The notes under the pieces: model-generated
What the model was told of the DNA's origin: nothing
Database searches by the model: none
Seen by the model: the letters and a program-made list of their open reading frames with translations, nothing else
In this document: piece after piece, positions 1-12,191 of the stretch
Layout: the number at the start of each line of letters is the position of its first letter
Position numbering within the stretch: the stretch's first letter is position 1
Position numbers and translations under genes: made by a program
NCBI RefSeq assembly: GCF_014652875.1
Contig: NZ_BMZQ01000005.1
Coordinates: 62,001-126,000, forward strand
Source: Tianweitania populi
GTDB lineage: Bacteria; Pseudomonadota; Alphaproteobacteria; Rhizobiales; Rhizobiaceae
Length of the DNA stretch: 64,000 nucleotides
Reading direction: 5' to 3'

Positions 1-993
1 GGCGTCATCCAGGGCGAAAGCGTTCGGCTGGTGCTGAAGGAGGGTCTTTCGGAGCCTGATCCTGGGGTTCTTGAAGGCGAGCCGACTGCGCGCGTGGTCA
101 CGGTTGAACCGCGCCTGGAAGATGCTTTCATTGACCTCGTCGGTGGTGGGCCGGATGGTCATTCCGTGCTTGCCGATACGATGCCGTTGGTTGACCTGCC
201 ATCCGGCGTGGACCCGCAGGCAGTTATCCGGGCGCATGAGCTCACGCGCACTTTCGGCGATTTCACTGCAACCGATCACGTCACCTTCGATGTCAAAAAG
301 GGTGAGATCTTCGGCCTTCTCGGACCGAACGGCGCCGGAAAATCCACGACCTTCCGCATGATGTGCGGGCTTCTGACGCCGACATCGGGCGATGCTGAGG
401 TGATGGGCATCGACTTCAAGCGCAGCGCCAGCGAAGCCCGCCAGAAGCTCGGCTACATGGCCCAAAAGTTTTCGCTCTACGGCAATCTGAGCGTTGAGCG
501 AAACCTCATTTTCTTCTCCGGCATCTATGGGCTGAAGGGGAGGGCGCAAGCCGACAAGGTTGCGCAGATGATGGATAGCTTCGACCTCACGCGCTATCGC
601 CGCACCAATGCCGGGGAACTGCCGCTCGGCTTCAAGCAGCGCCTGTCGCTCGCTTGCGCGCTGATGCACGAGCCGCCGCTGATCTTTCTGGACGAGCCCA
701 CATCCGGCGTCGATCCGGTGACCCGCCGCGAGTTCTGGGTGCACATCAACGCGCTCGTGGACAAGGGTGTGACGGTGATGGTCACGACCCACTTCATGGA
801 CGAGGCCGAATATTGCGATCGCATCGCCCTGATCTATCGCGGCCGGATGATCGCCGCCGGCCCGCCGGATCAGCTGAAAAAGGCGGTTGCCAGCGAAGAT
901 CTGCCGGACCCAACCTTTGAGGATGCCTTCATCGGGCTGATCCAGCGCGACGACCAGGCGCGCGAAGTGGCTGAAAAGGACAAGGCCGCGTGA
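1..993 (+). CDS. ABC-2 type exporter ATP-binding protein, C-terminal part (5' end outside window)
   Basis: The reading frame is already open at base 1, so the gene starts upstream. The residues around LEDAFIDLVGG (nt 115-160) are the usual C-terminal tail of a first nucleotide-binding domain, so this is probably a two-domain ATPase of the YhiH/RbbA-like class. The second domain is complete: Walker A GPNGAGKST, Q-loop region YMAQKFSLYGNLSV, a variant signature LPLGFKQRL in place of LSGGQ, Walker B LIFLDEPTSGVD and the switch histidine in TTHFMDEAE. It would energise export through the two permeases that follow; its stop overlaps the next start. An HlyD-like adaptor is expected just upstream but is not visible. 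The exporter class is secure; the substrate (drug, lipid or other) is unknown. Confidence 0.88.
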   Translation, partial: GVIQGESVRLVLKEGLSEPDPGVLEGEPTARVVTVEPRLEDAFIDLVGGGPDGHSVLADTMPLVDLPSGVDPQAVIRAHELTRTFGDFTATDHVTFDVKKGEIFGLLGPNGAGKSTTFRMMCGLLTPTSGDAEVMGIDFKRSASEARQKLGYMAQKFSLYGNLSVERNLIFFSGIYGLKGRAQADKVAQMMDSFDLTRYRRTNAGELPLGFKQRLSLACALMHEPPLIFLDEPTSGVDPVTRREFWVHINALVDKGVTVMVTTHFMDEAEYCDRIALIYRGRMIAAGPPDQLKKAVASEDLPDPTFEDAFIGLIQRDDQAREVAEKDKAA

Positions 994-2141
994 GCCTCGC
1001 TCATCCCCCTGTTGCCGGTTTTTCCTGGCGCCGGTTGCGTGCGCTGTGCGTGAAAGAAACGCGGCAGATCCTGCGCGATCCGAGCAGCTTGCTGATTGCC
1101 GTGATCTTGCCGGTAATGCTGCTTTTCATCTTCGGCTTCGGCATTTCGCTCGACACAAACCGTCTGCGCATCGGCGTTGTGATGGAAGATCACGGCGTGG
1201 AAGCGGTGCGGTTTGCCGCCGCCGCTGCCGGTTCGCCTTATATCGATCTGGTCTTTGCCAACAGCTATGACGAGATGGAAGACAGCCTTGTGCGCGGCAA
1301 GGTGCGAGGGATCATCGTCATTCCGCAGGATTTCACGGCCAAGGTCATGGAAGGCAGCGGAGATGCGGCGATCCAGGTTCTCGCCGATGGTGCCGAGCCG
1401 AACACCGCCAACTTCGTGGGCAGCTACGCGCAGGGCCTTTTCGGCAACTGGTTGGCCGCTCGTGCTGATGCCTATGGCGCCGAGTTTCACGAGCCGATCG
1501 CGGTTGAACCGCGCTACTGGTTCAACCCCACCACGGTCAGCCGCAATTATCTTATCCCCGGTTCAATCTCCGTCGTGATGACCATCATCGGCGCGCTTCT
1601 GACCTCGCTCGTGGTGGCTCGCGAGTGGGAGCGCGGCACGATGGAAGCGCTGCTTGCCACGCCCATCAGCCGCACCGAATTGCTGCTGTCGAAAAGCCTG
1701 CCCTATTATGGGCTGGCGCTGATCGCGATGGCGATCTGTGTGCTGATCGCGATCTTCATCATGAACGTGCCGTTTCGCGGCTCTGTGCTGATGCTGCTGT
1801 TGTCTACCAGCCTGTTTCTGGGCAGTGCACTGGGGCTCGGGCTGCTGCTTTCGACGGTGACGCGAAACCAGTTCAACGCCGCGCAAGGGGCGTTGAACGC
1901 AGCGTTCCTGCCGGCAGCACTTTTGTCTGGTTTGATCTTCGAGATCGCGTCCATGCCAGCTTTCGTGCAGGCGGTGACGCTGTTCGTGCCGGCGCGGTAT
2001 TTCGTGAAAATCATGCAGACGCTGTTTCAAGCCGGCGACATTCCGTCGATCGTGGTGCCGAACCTTTTGTTCCTGCTGTTATCTGCCATCTTCTGGCTCG
2101 GTCTGACCGCATGGAAGACCCGCCGTCGGCTGGACGGATAA
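990..2141 (+). CDS. ABC-2 type transporter permease (first of two)
   Basis: This inner-membrane permease has 383 residues. It starts at GTG 990, overlapping the ATPase stop by four bases (GTGA), which indicates translational coupling. Domain order is a cytoplasmic start with the family-typical KETRQILRDPSSL, a first membrane helix (about residues 33-51), a long extracytoplasmic domain (about 55-190) and a C-terminal block of five hydrophobic helices containing the ABC-2 feature VAREWERGTMEALLATP. Size and architecture match YhhJ/YbhS-like permeases that pair with a two-domain ATPase and a membrane-fusion adaptor. It probably forms a heterodimer with the next gene product. Substrate unknown. 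Confidence 0.88.
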   Translation: MSLAHPPVAGFSWRRLRALCVKETRQILRDPSSLLIAVILPVMLLFIFGFGISLDTNRLRIGVVMEDHGVEAVRFAAAAAGSPYIDLVFANSYDEMEDSLVRGKVRGIIVIPQDFTAKVMEGSGDAAIQVLADGAEPNTANFVGSYAQGLFGNWLAARADAYGAEFHEPIAVEPRYWFNPTTVSRNYLIPGSISVVMTIIGALLTSLVVAREWERGTMEALLATPISRTELLLSKSLPYYGLALIAMAICVLIAIFIMNVPFRGSVLMLLLSTSLFLGSALGLGLLLSTVTRNQFNAAQGALNAAFLPAALLSGLIFEIASMPAFVQAVTLFVPARYFVKIMQTLFQAGDIPSIVVPNLLFLLLSAIFWLGLTAWKTRRRLDG

Positions 2142-2145
2142 ACCC

Positions 2146-3246
2146 ATGTGGAACCGCATCGTCGCTTTGATCGCCAAGGAACTGCAGCAGCTGTTTTCGA
2201 CGCGGCGCAACATCATGCTGCTGTTGACGCCGCTGGTGCTGCAGCTTGCAATCTTCCCCTTCGCCACCACGCTGGAATTGCGCAACGCCACGCTTTCCAT
2301 CCTCAACGAGGATAGTGGCGCGGCTTCCGTGGAACTGGTTCAGCGTATGGCGGCGGCGTCGGCCTTCACTGAGGTGCTGTCGCTCTACAGCGAAGAGGAT
2401 CTAGAGAGGGTGATTGATCGGCAGGATGCGCTGCTCGCCATCCGCATTCCGCCGGATTTCTCGCGAAAAGTGCTTGCCGGCGAACCGGTCAGCCTTCAGG
2501 CGGTGATCGACGGACGGCGCTCTAATTCGGCGCAGATCGCCTATTCCTATATCCAGCAGATAACCAACGACTTTGCCGAAGAGCGGACGGGTCAGGTGGC
2601 ACCGGCGAAGCTCATCGTGCGCAACCTCTACAATCCCAATCTCGATTATCGCTGGTTTGTTCTGCCGAGCCTGGTTGCAATCATTGCCACTGTCGGCTGT
2701 CTTCTGGTCACGTCGCTGTCGCTGGCGCGCGAACGGGAGGAGGGGACCTTCGATCAGTTGCTGGTGACGCCGCTGACGCCGGCTTACATCATGCTGGGCA
2801 AGGCGGTACCGGGCATTCTGGTTGCCATGGCACAAGGCGGCATCATCTCGCTGGCGGCCGTGTGGCTTTACGGCGTGCCGTTCACCGGCACCGTGTGGCT
2901 GCTGATGCTGGCGACCTTCGCTTATGCGCTGGCGCTTTCCGGCGTCGGCTTGCTGTTGTCGGCTATTTCAAACAGCCAGCAGCAGGCCTTTCTCGGCGTG
3001 TTCTGCTTCATGGTGCCGTCCGTCGTTCTGTCGGGCTATCTTGCGCCGGTCGAAAACATGCCGACTGTCTTGCGCTGGATCAGCGCGATCAATCCGCTGA
3101 CCCATTTCATCGAAATGGCAAAGGGCATTTTCCTGAAAAGCTATGGCCTTGCGGAAACGCAGACCTCGCTGCTTGCGCTGTTCGGCATTGCAGTCGTCAC
3201 GCTGTTGGTCGCGCATTGGGTGTTCTGGAAACAAACCAAGTCGTGA
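2146..3246 (+). CDS. ABC-2 type transporter permease (second of two)
   Basis: This 366-residue membrane protein starts four bases after the previous stop, so it belongs to the same operon. It repeats the architecture of its neighbour: the N-terminal segment AKELQQLFSTRRN, a first helix, an extracytoplasmic loop domain of about 130 residues, and five C-terminal helices with AREREEGTFDQLLVTPL, the element shared by ABC-2 permeases. It is likely the partner half of the exporter channel. The operon ends here, 12 bases before the end of a convergent gene. I see no T-rich hairpin terminator in that short gap. Confidence 0.88.
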   Translation: MWNRIVALIAKELQQLFSTRRNIMLLLTPLVLQLAIFPFATTLELRNATLSILNEDSGAASVELVQRMAAASAFTEVLSLYSEEDLERVIDRQDALLAIRIPPDFSRKVLAGEPVSLQAVIDGRRSNSAQIAYSYIQQITNDFAEERTGQVAPAKLIVRNLYNPNLDYRWFVLPSLVAIIATVGCLLVTSLSLAREREEGTFDQLLVTPLTPAYIMLGKAVPGILVAMAQGGIISLAAVWLYGVPFTGTVWLLMLATFAYALALSGVGLLLSAISNSQQQAFLGVFCFMVPSVVLSGYLAPVENMPTVLRWISAINPLTHFIEMAKGIFLKSYGLAETQTSLLALFGIAVVTLLVAHWVFWKQTKS

Positions 3247-3258
3247 GCTGAGGCGCCC

Positions 3259-4317
3259 TTATCGCGAGCGATAAACGGTCGGCCAATCGCCTGGTTGGCT
3301 ACCGCCGCAGGCCATCTGGTAGCTGCCACCGGTGAGTGTGAATTGCGCGCCGTCCCACACCCATTCCGCGCTCAGGCCGCAATCGCCCAAGCCGCGACCG
3401 CGTCCGCTCATCGACAAAGTCCCGGTATCGGGATCGAAGCCGGGCTCGGTCAGCGCCACGGTGTCGAAATCGTTTTCGCGGATAGGCAAACTCGGGCGGA
3501 AGATTTCGGCCGGCTTGCCCTCATCGCGGGGCACGATCGCGACCAGCGATGATCCCTGGTAAGCGCCCATATTGCAGGCGATGAACGCAAGTCCGTGTGT
3601 ATCATCCAGCGCCACCGCTTCCGAGCTGTCGATGTCTGAGGGCATATCTGCGCTGCAGTCTTCGCTGGTGAAGACGGCGGCAAGATCCTTGCGGGCGCGG
3701 GCCAGCAAGGCAGCGTCTTCGCCGGCTTTCAGCGGCGCACCCGGCTTGTATTTCGGAGCTTCGGGAAGCTCGGGAGCAGGCGGCACGGCGGACGCGGGTG
3801 CTTTGCCCTTGCGGATCAAGGCTGTCACACCCCCGATCCGCCCTTGCCGATCATCCATGCGCAGCAGTGCTGCGACGAAACCTTCGAGCGGAACCGATGC
3901 TTCCGGATTGTTTGTCTGCAGCGTGGATGCATCGCGAAGCTGGGCAATCAGGGTTGCGATCGCTTCGTCTCCCGTCAGCGACAGGGTCGTGAACCCATCT
4001 TCGCGCTGGATCTCCCAGGCATTGTCAGCGAGGGTCAAAGGCGCGCCATCGACCTTCAGGTCCTTGGGTTCGGCTGCGAAGGGGAGGCTTAACGTGACGA
4101 TGGCTTTGGCGTCCGGTCCAGCGTCACGCGCGACGTTGAGGTCAGGACTTTCGGCGCTGCCATCATCGCCGAAGCCACGGGCTTGGCAGGCGAGACCGTT
4201 GTCGCAAGCCACGAACCAGGATTTGTAGCTGTCATAACTCGGCTCGGCCTCCCTCGCGAGGGAAGGCGAGGTCAGCGCTACCACCAGCGCCGTTGATGCG
4301 AGCAGTGATTTCAGCAT
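3259..4317 (-). CDS. DUF1176 domain protein, exported
   Basis: This 352-residue protein begins with a clear Sec signal peptide (MLKSLLASTALVVALTSPSLA, cleavage near residue 22). It then follows the DUF1176 pattern: YDSYKSWFVACDNGLACQARG near the N-terminus, a central proline/alanine-rich linker (about 175-195) and a C-terminal half with DDTHGLAFIACNMGAYQGSS and a final cysteine pair region (GDCGLSAEWVWDG, YQMACGG). Several cysteines suggest disulfides in the periplasm. The biochemical role of DUF1176 is not known to me. It is a single gene, convergent with the exporter operon and codirectional with the oxoprolinase upstream. The family call is solid; no function is claimed. Confidence 0.85.
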   Translation of the reverse strand: MLKSLLASTALVVALTSPSLAREAEPSYDSYKSWFVACDNGLACQARGFGDDGSAESPDLNVARDAGPDAKAIVTLSLPFAAEPKDLKVDGAPLTLADNAWEIQREDGFTTLSLTGDEAIATLIAQLRDASTLQTNNPEASVPLEGFVAALLRMDDRQGRIGGVTALIRKGKAPASAVPPAPELPEAPKYKPGAPLKAGEDAALLARARKDLAAVFTSEDCSADMPSDIDSSEAVALDDTHGLAFIACNMGAYQGSSLVAIVPRDEGKPAEIFRPSLPIRENDFDTVALTEPGFDPDTGTLSMSGRGRGLGDCGLSAEWVWDGAQFTLTGGSYQMACGGSQPGDWPTVYRSR

Positions 4318-4397
4318 GGCGTGTGTCCCATCCCCTCGGAATTGGGAGCACGATTATCCTGAACCCGTTCAAACGAGAAGAGGCTGTGAAAGGGGAG

Positions 4398-4415
4398 GGC
4401 GGCCGGAGAGCCGCC
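4398..4415 (-). terminator. Hairpin downstream of the oxoprolinase gene, probable terminator
   Basis: GGCGGC (4398-4403) and GCCGCC (4410-4415) form a perfect six-base stem with a six-base loop, 17 bases past the minus-strand stop at 4432. On the minus strand it is followed by a C/T-rich run (CTCCCCTTTC). The T tract is weak, so termination may be partial, and the DUF1176 gene beyond could receive read-through. Confidence 0.45.
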
Positions 4416-4431
4416 GTCCTTGTCGCTGTTC

Positions 4432-7400
4432 CTACTCGGGCTTGCCGTAGCCGCCGCCGGTGGGCGTCACGATGATGAAGGCATCGCCGGCTTCGAGCTT
4501 CGCCTGATCGCAGCCACCGAGTTCCTGCACCTGACCGTCCACACGACGCACCTGGTTGCGGCCGAGTTCGCCGGGCTCGCCACCTTCCAAACCGAAGGGG
4601 TGAACCCTGCGGTGGCCGGACAGGATGGCGAAATCGAGCGCTTCGCGCGCCCGGATGGTGCGGCTGGTGCCGTTACCCGCACTCCAGCGGCCGCGTCCGC
4701 CTGATCCCTGTCGGATGTGGAAGTCTTCCAGCACCACCGGGAAACGCGTTTCCAGGATCTCCGGATCGGTCAAACGGGAGTTGGTCATATGGGTATGAAC
4801 CGCATCCGTGCCGTTGAAGCCGGGGCCTGCCGGTGAACCGGAGCAGATCGTCTCGTAATACTGATAGATCTCGTTGCCGAAGGTCAGATTGTTCATCGTC
4901 CCTTGCGCCGCAGCCATCGCGCCGACCGCGCCAAACAGCGTGTCGGTGACGGCCTGGCTGACCTCGACATTGCCTGCCACAACGGCTGCCGGATAGCGCG
5001 GCGACAGCATCGTGCCATCCGGCACCACGATCTTTACCGGCCGCAAGCAACCGGCATTCATCGGAATGTCGGCGCTCACGAGCATGCGGAAGACGTAAAG
5101 CACGGCCGCGCGGGTCACCGGCATAGGCGCGTTGAAGTTGTCGTCGCGCTGGGCCGATGTGCCGGTGAAATCCACCGTGGCTTCGCGCGCGGCACGATCG
5201 ATCGTGATCTTCACCGCGATCTGGCAGCCCTGGTCCATTTCGTAGGTGAACTGGCCGTCCGGCAGCTTGTCGAGCACGCGACGCACGCTTTCGGCGGCGT
5301 TGTCTTGCACGTGACCCATGTAGGCCTCGACCACATCATCGCCGAACTGGGCGATGGTCTTGGTCAACTCCGCCACGCCCTTTTCGTTGGCCGCGACCTG
5401 CGCCTTCAGGTCGTTGACGTTCTGCAAGAGATTGCGCACCGGATACTTCGCCGAGGTCAGCAGTTCCGCCAGCGCTTCCTCGCGGAACACGCCGCGGTCG
5501 AGCAGCTTGAAGTTGTCGATGTAAACGCCTTCTTCCTCGATCGTGCGGGCTTCCGGCGACATCGAGCCCGGCGCGAGGCCGCCGATATCGGCGTGGTGCC
5601 CGCGCGACGCGACCCAGAAGCGCAGCGTCTTGCCGTCTTCGGCGAAGACAGGCGTGCAGACGGTCAGGTCCGGCAGATGCGTGCCGCCGTTATAGGGCGC
5701 GTTGATCAGGAACACGTCGCCCGGATGGATCACGGGGTTTTCGCGGATCGCGGCGGCGACGGAGGCGTCCATGGAGCCAAGATGCACCGGCATATGCGGA
5801 GCGTTGGCGACAAGCGCGCCGGAGGCATCAAACACCGCGCAGGAGAAGTCGAGCCGCTCCTTGATGTTGACGGAATAGGCCGTGTTCTGCAGCGTCACGC
5901 CCATCTGTTCCGCAATGGACATGAACAGGCTGTTGAAGATTTCCAGCAGCACCGGATCGGCCTGCGTGCCGACCGCAACGCGCTGCGGCAGGGCTTCGAT
6001 GCGGGCGAGAACCAGATGGTTCTTGGCGGTGAGTTCTGCCTGCCAGCCTTTTTCCACCACAACCGTTTGGTTGGGCTCGATGATGATGGCCGGGCCGGTG
6101 ACGCGCTGACCGGCCTGCATCGTCTCGCGCATCACCACGCCGGCATCATGGAAGGCGCCGCCCGAGAAGAAGCGCGTGCGACGCGCGGCCGGCGTTTCGC
6201 TTTGCGCCTCGATCGCGCTCGACGCCTCTTCGCCGGCCGCACCGCCGCCGACGGCTTCGACTTCCACCGCATCGATGGTGAGCGCCTTGCCTTCAGCGAT
6301 GAAGCCGAAGCGGCGCTTGTGCGCGGTTTCGAAGGCGACCCGCAGGCGCTCGGCGGTGTCGCCTTCGCCATAGGGCGAGTCGATGCTAAGTACCGTGTCA
6401 GTGCCGGCATAGCGGATATGGGCGCGCAGATAGGTGGTGACATCGCCGGCCTCGATGCCCTGCGCGGCCAACTCGTCGCGGCACTCGATCGCCAGCGTTT
6501 CGCCGAGGCTTGCGAGGGCTTCTGGAGCCGCATTGTCTAGGGGCACGTCCAGTGCCTTTTGACGCGTCGCGCGAATGTCGGCCAAGCCCATGCCATAGGC
6601 CGAAAGCAGGCCGGAAAGCGGATGGATCAGGATTTTCGTCATGCCCAGCGCATCGGCCACGAGGCAGGCGTGCTGGCCGCCGGCGCCGCCGAAGCAGCTG
6701 AGCGCATAGCGCGTGACGTCATAGCCGCGCTGCACGGAAATCTTCTTAATGGCCTGCACCATGGAGGCGACGGCAATCGTCACAAAACCATCCGCCACTT
6801 CCTCGGCCGAGCGACCGTCGCCAATTTGGCCGGCGAGATCAGCGAAACGCGCTTCCACGGCGGCACGGTCGAGCGGCTCGTTCTGCTGCGGGCCGAAGAT
6901 GGCCGGGAAGAAGTCCGGCATCAGCTTGCCGAGCATGAGGTTTGCGTCGGTGACAGCGAGTGGGCCGCCGTTGCGGTAGCAGGCGGGGCCGGGAAAGGCG
7001 CCGGCCGATTCCGGGCCGACGCGGAAGCGGTTTCCGTCATAGTTCAGGATCGAGCCACCGCCGGCCGCCACCGTGTGGATCAGCATCATCGGGGCGCGGA
7101 CTCGAACGCCGGCGACTTCCGTTTCGAAGGCGCGCTCATATTCGCCGTCGAAATGGGCCACATCGGTGGAGGTCCCGCCCATGTCGAAGCCGATGACGCA
7201 GTCGAAGCCCGCAGAAGCGCCGGTGCGCGCCAGGCCGACCACGCCGCCGGCCGGACCGGACAAGATCGCGTCCTTGCCCTGGAACATCTCGGCTGCGGTC
7301 AGACCGCCGGACGACATCATGAACATGATGCGCGCGCCAGAGCGCTCGACGTCCAGTTCCTGCGCGACCTGCGCCACATAGCGCTTGAGAACCGGCGAAA

Positions 7401-8061
7401 GGTAGGCGTCGACAACCGTCGTGTCGCCGCGCCCAACCAACTTCACCAGCGGCGAAACCTCATGGCTCACCGATACCTGTGAAAAGCCGATTTCACGGGC
7501 GATGCGGCCGAGGGCGGCTTCGTGTTCGGGGAACTTGGAGGCGTGCATCAGCACGATCGCCACGGCATCGTAGCCGTCTGCACGCAGCGCTTCGAGGGCA
7601 GAGCGCGCGGCACCTTCGTCCAGCGCCTTTTCCACGACGCCGTCCGCCAATACGCGCTCGTCGATCTCGACCACTATGGAATACAGTGCTTCCGGCTTCT
7701 CGATGGCGAGCGCGAAAATGTCCTTGCGCTCCTGGTAGCCGATACGCAGCGCATCGCGGAACCCGCGCGTCGTCACCAGTGCCAGCCGCTCGCCCTTGCG
7801 CTCAAGCAGCGCATTGGTTGCAACGGTCGTGCCCATGCGCACTTCGCCAATCAGGCCGGAAGGGATAGGATCGCCGGCTTGTAGACCAAGATGCAGGCGG
7901 ATGCCCTGCACGGCGGCGTCACGGTAAGCGGACGGGTTTTCCGACAACACCTTGCGAGCAAGCAGCGCGCCCTGTGGATCGCGGGCAATGACGTCCGTGA
8001 ATGTGCCGCCGCGGTCGATCCAGAAGTCCCAACGCTTTGCCGTGTCGCCAGTTTGTAGCAT
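4432..8061 (-). CDS. 5-oxoprolinase / hydantoinase A-B fusion
   Basis: This 1,209-residue cytoplasmic protein joins a HyuA-type ATP-dependent half (about 1-690) to a HyuB-type half (about 695-1209), as in OplAH-type 5-oxoprolinases that cleave 5-oxo-L-proline to L-glutamate using ATP. Visible marks: [12 protein letters not shown] at residues 12-23 and [17 protein letters not shown] (phosphate-binding repeats of the HyuA half), then [38 protein letters not shown] and the late GGGYGKP element of the HyuB half. Length is normal for the fused form. It is divergent from the regulator and peptide importer operon at 8.2 kb, which suggests that peptides ending in or yielding 5-oxoproline are the source. 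A hydantoin or N-carbamoyl substrate cannot be excluded from sequence alone. Confidence 0.9.
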   Translation of the reverse strand: MLQTGDTAKRWDFWIDRGGTFTDVIARDPQGALLARKVLSENPSAYRDAAVQGIRLHLGLQAGDPIPSGLIGEVRMGTTVATNALLERKGERLALVTTRGFRDALRIGYQERKDIFALAIEKPEALYSIVVEIDERVLADGVVEKALDEGAARSALEALRADGYDAVAIVLMHASKFPEHEAALGRIAREIGFSQVSVSHEVSPLVKLVGRGDTTVVDAYLSPVLKRYVAQVAQELDVERSGARIMFMMSSGGLTAAEMFQGKDAILSGPAGGVVGLARTGASAGFDCVIGFDMGGTSTDVAHFDGEYERAFETEVAGVRVRAPMMLIHTVAAGGGSILNYDGNRFRVGPESAGAFPGPACYRNGGPLAVTDANLMLGKLMPDFFPAIFGPQQNEPLDRAAVEARFADLAGQIGDGRSAEEVADGFVTIAVASMVQAIKKISVQRGYDVTRYALSCFGGAGGQHACLVADALGMTKILIHPLSGLLSAYGMGLADIRATRQKALDVPLDNAAPEALASLGETLAIECRDELAAQGIEAGDVTTYLRAHIRYAGTDTVLSIDSPYGEGDTAERLRVAFETAHKRRFGFIAEGKALTIDAVEVEAVGGGAAGEEASSAIEAQSETPAARRTRFFSGGAFHDAGVVMRETMQAGQRVTGPAIIIEPNQTVVVEKGWQAELTAKNHLVLARIEALPQRVAVGTQADPVLLEIFNSLFMSIAEQMGVTLQNTAYSVNIKERLDFSCAVFDASGALVANAPHMPVHLGSMDASVAAAIRENPVIHPGDVFLINAPYNGGTHLPDLTVCTPVFAEDGKTLRFWVASRGHHADIGGLAPGSMSPEARTIEEEGVYIDNFKLLDRGVFREEALAELLTSAKYPVRNLLQNVNDLKAQVAANEKGVAELTKTIAQFGDDVVEAYMGHVQDNAAESVRRVLDKLPDGQFTYEMDQGCQIAVKITIDRAAREATVDFTGTSAQRDDNFNAPMPVTRAAVLYVFRMLVSADIPMNAGCLRPVKIVVPDGTMLSPRYPAAVVAGNVEVSQAVTDTLFGAVGAMAAAQGTMNNLTFGNEIYQYYETICSGSPAGPGFNGTDAVHTHMTNSRLTDPEILETRFPVVLEDFHIRQGSGGRGRWSAGNGTSRTIRAREALDFAILSGHRRVHPFGLEGGEPGELGRNQVRRVDGQVQELGGCDQAKLEAGDAFIIVTPTGGGYGKPE

Positions 8062-8205
8062 GAAATTCCAGCCTCATCCGCACCCGCTCAAAAAGCGGGC
8101 AGTTCCGCCACATGCGCCTTCGTTGTTCAAAACGCTTGCAGTTTATTGACAAAGTATCGTTATGATGATGCCATAGTCGCGTCAACAGCAACGAGGCGGT
8201 GGCGT

Positions 8206-8775
8206 TTGAAGGCGGGCGATAATCCAGTGGAAGGCGCGAATGCAGTGCGCGAGCGGGATCTGACGGGTCGTTCGCTCGGCCCTATCGTGTCGTCGCAGCA
8301 TCTCGCGGCAGGCACGTCTCCTGGATTGTCTGAAATGGAATATGGCGTGATCCTGATCTCGCACGCCTTTTCTCGCTGGATGGTGCGCTGCATGACGGCA
8401 GCGGGTCAGTCGAGCTTGTCGCCCATCGAGATCCTGATCCTTCATTCTATCCGCCATCGCAGCCGGCCGAAGACCCTTGCCGACGTCTGCCTCGCGCTGG
8501 ATATCGGCGACACGCATGTCGCGAATTATGCCATCCGCAAGCTGGAAAAGGCCGGGCTGATCCATACGGGTCGCGCCGGTAAGGAAAAGACGGTGCGAAT
8601 TTCCGACGCCGGTCTGGAGCTCTGCGATCGCTATGCTGAGATCCGCAACGAGCTTCTGCTGCGCGGCATGTCGGATGCCGGTCCGTCTCAGGAAGAGCTG
8701 TCTCGCATCGCTTCGGTGCTACGCTTCCTGTCCGGCTCCTATGACCAGGCGTCCCGCGCCGCAGCGACGGTCTGA
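8206..8775 (+). CDS. COG5631/MarR-like winged-helix regulator
   Basis: This is a winged-helix DNA-binding protein of the predicted MarR-like COG5631 family. Family-typical segments are LGPIVSSQHLAAG, LSEMEYGVILISHAFSRWMVRCM and the helix-turn-helix/wing region LADVCLALDIGDTHVANYAIRKLEKAGLI. The start is uncertain. The frame is open from TTG 8146, but that codon is part of TTGACA, which looks like a -35 element. TTG 8206 is preceded by AGGCGG (8194-8199) six bases away, so I prefer it (189 residues). GTG 8227 is another option. The gene ends three bases before the peptide ABC ATPase start, so regulator and importer are probably one transcript. It likely controls the importer and the divergent oxoprolinase; the effector is unknown. 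Confidence 0.82.
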   Translation: MKAGDNPVEGANAVRERDLTGRSLGPIVSSQHLAAGTSPGLSEMEYGVILISHAFSRWMVRCMTAAGQSSLSPIEILILHSIRHRSRPKTLADVCLALDIGDTHVANYAIRKLEKAGLIHTGRAGKEKTVRISDAGLELCDRYAEIRNELLLRGMSDAGPSQEELSRIASVLRFLSGSYDQASRAAATV

Positions 8776-8778
8776 TCC

Positions 8779-10623
<1,845 letters not shown>

Positions 10624-10650
10624 ACCACAACAAAAAATGAGGAGAATGGC

Positions 10651-12180
10651 ATGACCCGCTGGAACCGCGCTTTGAGAGGCGCCCTTTTGACGAGTGCGCT
10701 CGCACTTGTTTCCGCCGCGCAGGCCCAAACGGCCAATACGCTCACCATCTCCTCGCCGCAGGATCCCGGCAGCTGGGATCCGATCGACACGTTCCTGGTC
10801 AACTGGTCCGCCGTCGCGAACAACGTGTTCGACGGTCTCGTTGCCCGCACCCCGGACCTCAAGATCATTCCGGCCCTGGCAACGGAATGGACCATCAGCG
10901 ACGATGGCCTGACCTATCGGTTCACGCTGCGCGAAGGCGTGACCTTCCACAATGGCGAGCCGTTCAACGCGGATGCGGTGAAATTCAGCTTCGAGCGACT
11001 GTTGGGTGAAGAAGGCGACAAGGGTCCGCAGAAGTCGAACTACAACGTCATTCAGAGCGTCAACGTCATCGACCCTAAGACGGTGGAGCTGAAGCTGTCG
11101 CGTCCCGATCCGGTGCTGCTTACTAAGCTGACCGGCTATGGCGCGATGATCGTGCCGCCTGCCTATATCGCCGAGAAGGGCGACGACTACTTCAACACCC
11201 ATCCGGTCGGCACTGGCCCGTTCAGCATGACCTCCTACACGGCGCGCGATGCCGTGCAGCTCAAGGCCTATGAAGGCTTCTGGGGCGACAAGCCGAAGCT
11301 CGAAAATGTCACCTTCCGCTTCATCACCGAACCGTCCACCGCCCTTGCCGAACTGCAATCAGGCCGCGTCGATATGGTGATCCCGCCATCCGTGCCGATC
11401 GGCTCGCTGCCGACGATCGAGGCCGATCCGAAGCTCGGAATCGTCAGCACGGCTGGCGCAACCGTGTATTCGTTGCGCTTCAACACGCGCGACGGCATTA
11501 CGGCCGATCCGAAGGTGCGCAAGGCGCTCGTGATGGCGGTCGATCGCGCTACCATCAACGAGGCGATCTTGGCCGGCCAGGCCAAGCCGATCGCGTCGTT
11601 CCAGTCCGAACAGACCTTCGGCAACGATCCGTCGCTGGAAGCCATTCCCTTCGACACGGCCGGTGCGCAGAAGCTGCTGGACGAAGCCGGCGTGAAGCCG
11701 GGCGCGACACTGCAGATCGACGTGCGCGGCAATGACTCGACCTTCAACGAGGTCGCTCAGGCTGTTGCGAGCTACCTGTCGACGATCGGCATTACGGCGA
11801 CCATCAAGCCCTATGAAACCAACGTCCTCCTGAACGACATCATCCCGGCTGGCCGCACCGGCGCGATGTGGCAGCAGACCTGGGGCGCCTGGACGTTCGA
11901 CTACGACAACACCGCCTACCTCATGTACCACAAGGGTGAGCGCTGGAACCCGTATGGCAACGATCCGAAGCTCGATGCGCTGCTGGAGTCGCAGCGTGGG
12001 ATGACCAACCGCGAAGAGCGCGAAAAGGTTCTCCACGAGATCGCTAGGTATGTCGCGGATCAGGCGCTTGAGATGCCGCTCTATAATCTCAACCAGATCT
12101 ACGCGATCAACAAGCGGGTGAAGAACTTCATCGCGCCGCCGGACAGCCGCCTTCGGCTGACGGATGTCACCGTCGAGTAA
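10651..12180 (+). CDS. Peptide ABC transporter solute-binding protein (SBP_bac_5 family)
   Basis: This 509-residue periplasmic protein has a Sec signal peptide (about 1-25, ending AAQAQ), followed by the family-5 pattern: NTLTISSPQDPGSWDPIDT, YRFTLREGVTFHNGEPFNADAVKFSFERL, VGTGPFSMTSYTARDAVQLK and NTRDGITADPKVRKALVMAVDR. It matches DppA/OppA/GsiB-like receptors in length. GGAGA lies five bases before the ATG. The first gene of the importer core, it is followed after the stop by a strong hairpin (12192-12216), a common way to keep binding-protein mRNA more abundant than the permease message. The ligand is probably a short peptide; the neighbouring 5-oxoprolinase and M14 peptidase point to N-terminally blocked or glutamate-containing peptides, which is inference. 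Confidence 0.92.
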   Translation: MTRWNRALRGALLTSALALVSAAQAQTANTLTISSPQDPGSWDPIDTFLVNWSAVANNVFDGLVARTPDLKIIPALATEWTISDDGLTYRFTLREGVTFHNGEPFNADAVKFSFERLLGEEGDKGPQKSNYNVIQSVNVIDPKTVELKLSRPDPVLLTKLTGYGAMIVPPAYIAEKGDDYFNTHPVGTGPFSMTSYTARDAVQLKAYEGFWGDKPKLENVTFRFITEPSTALAELQSGRVDMVIPPSVPIGSLPTIEADPKLGIVSTAGATVYSLRFNTRDGITADPKVRKALVMAVDRATINEAILAGQAKPIASFQSEQTFGNDPSLEAIPFDTAGAQKLLDEAGVKPGATLQIDVRGNDSTFNEVAQAVASYLSTIGITATIKPYETNVLLNDIIPAGRTGAMWQQTWGAWTFDYDNTAYLMYHKGERWNPYGNDPKLDALLESQRGMTNREEREKVLHEIARYVADQALEMPLYNLNQIYAINKRVKNFIAPPDSRLRLTDVTVE

Positions 12181-12191
12181 CGATCGACGCA

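Noticed and set aside
4903-6540. Plus-strand open frame of 545 codons inside the oxoprolinase gene
   Set aside because: It is antisense to a clearly conserved protein, has an Arg/His/Gly-rich composition typical of GC-rich shadow frames and no recognisable domain.
8146-8205. Residues encoded between TTG 8146 and TTG 8206 as part of the COG5631 regulator
   Set aside because: They do not resemble the family N-terminus, and the first codon is part of a -35-like TTGACA; the shorter start has a better ribosome-binding site.
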